Shown piece by piece: positions 63,537-64,000 of a stretch of 64,000 nt of DNA (within the stretch, counting starts at the first letter, position 1; every line of letters begins with the position of its first letter). The DNA is taken from contig NZ_NPIA01000005.1 of NCBI RefSeq assembly GCF_002262935.1, forward strand, positions 124,001 to 188,000. Reading direction: 5' to 3'. The position numbers were made by a program, and so were the translations under genes. This DNA comes from Lottiidibacillus patelloidae (GTDB lineage Bacteria > Bacillota > Bacilli > Bacillales > SA5d-4). Under the pieces are notes generated by a model that had not been told where the DNA came from, did not search any database, and was given only the letters and a program-made list of their open reading frames with translations.

Positions 63537-64000
63537 ATGACCAATATTATACAAGGGTTTTTAAGTAAAACGTTAAAAAAGACATGGAGAAACTTCATAA
63601 ATAGATTATTAATTATAGTAGATTCAACGGTAAACGGATACAAGCATATGTATAAGCATTTTAATACTTATTATGCGCTGGATGAGCATAATAAAAAAGA
63701 AGTTCCTAATGAAAATAAGATAGAAAAAGAAGGAAGTAACCTTAGTGAAACGGAATTAATTGATAGAGTAATCATCAATAATACAAGTAATAGTGAAAAT
63801 GTTGATACTTATACAGACGTGTTTCAATACCGTCTTAAGAGCAAATGTGCACAGTTACCAGAAGTAGACTCAAATGAGGAAACAATATTAAACGAGCTAT
63901 TACAATTAAAGAAGGTCGACTTTCAACAAGTTGTTACAGCATTATTTTATGAGATGAAAGAGACAAAATATGCAATAAATAAAATAGGACCAGCAGGTGC
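63537..64000 (+). CDS. unknown protein (3' end outside window)
   Basis: An open frame from ATG 63537, with a GGAGGGG site 5 bases upstream, runs to the window end (154 residues seen). It starts MTNIIQGFLSKTLKK, basic and amphipathic, with a helical stretch FINRLLIIVDSTVNGYKHMYKHF. A charged, Asn/Glu-rich linker (~55-110) and a helical segment (NELLQLKKVDFQQVVTALFYEM) follow. I do not recognise the family. No clear signal peptide or transmembrane helix is seen. Confidence 0.65.
   Translation, partial: MTNIIQGFLSKTLKKTWRNFINRLLIIVDSTVNGYKHMYKHFNTYYALDEHNKKEVPNENKIEKEGSNLSETELIDRVIINNTSNSENVDTYTDVFQYRLKSKCAQLPEVDSNEETILNELLQLKKVDFQQVVTALFYEMKETKYAINKIGPAG

Overview
The window comes from a low-GC, spore-forming Gram-positive bacterium of the Bacillaceae type. 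The genes are dense, Shine-Dalgarno sites are strong, TTG/GTG starts are common and hairpin-T-run terminators are frequent. A probable gamma-type spore protein gene is present, and the gene set is Bacillus-like (Mn-dependent pyrophosphatase PpaC, DbpA/YxiN helicase, 727-residue TopB, HAAS/PadR pair). I see no rRNA, tRNA or CRISPR. Both edges cut genes: a SNF2 helicase on the left and an unknown protein on the right.

Region by region. 1-8.2 kb: SNF2/SWIM helicase, M20 dipeptidase, DbpA RNA helicase, PpaC and a YjiH-type membrane protein. 8.2-16.9 kb: a PAS-PAS-GGDEF-EAL protein, an MFS exporter followed by an APH-like kinase, a Na+/glutamate-type symporter, a degenerate stand-alone relative of the F1-ATPase beta subunit, and a Na+/alanine symporter. 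16.9-30.3 kb: a YdjM/YfhP-type membrane protein, an amidase, glutaminyl-tRNA synthetase (unusual in Bacilli), a lipoprotein-type 7TM-GGDEF protein, ProC with a small partner gene, an ABC-F protein, a desaturase and TopB. 30.3-40.6 kb: a YkoW/DgcW-like membrane GGDEF-EAL protein, small genes, an ABC-2 exporter, a SASP-like gene, two oxidoreductases, and kbl-tdh for threonine breakdown to glycine.

40.6-43.1 kb is an accessory insert. A probable ribbon-helix-helix protein overlaps a 651-residue IS1-like DDE transposase, preceded by a 52-bp near-perfect palindrome that runs into 12-bp tandem repeats. 43.1-48 kb: a PadR/HAAS module, a PilZ protein and a tryptophan-to-anthranilate operon (kynU-kynB and a compact TDO). 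48-62.7 kb is an extracellular-protein region: a secreted M36 metalloprotease, then two large paralogous Ig-repeat surface proteins bracketed by two paralogous M29 aminopeptidases. A hemolysin-III protein and the partial gene close the window.

Three themes run through it. Cyclic-di-GMP signalling is represented by three GGDEF proteins and one PilZ receptor. Sodium-coupled amino acid uptake and amino acid catabolism are represented by the symporters, kbl-tdh, kyn and peptidases. Large surface or secreted proteins make up the third. The best candidates for something undescribed are the AtpD-like protein without an intact P-loop (14421-15230) and the palindrome/RHH/transposase unit (40741-43089).
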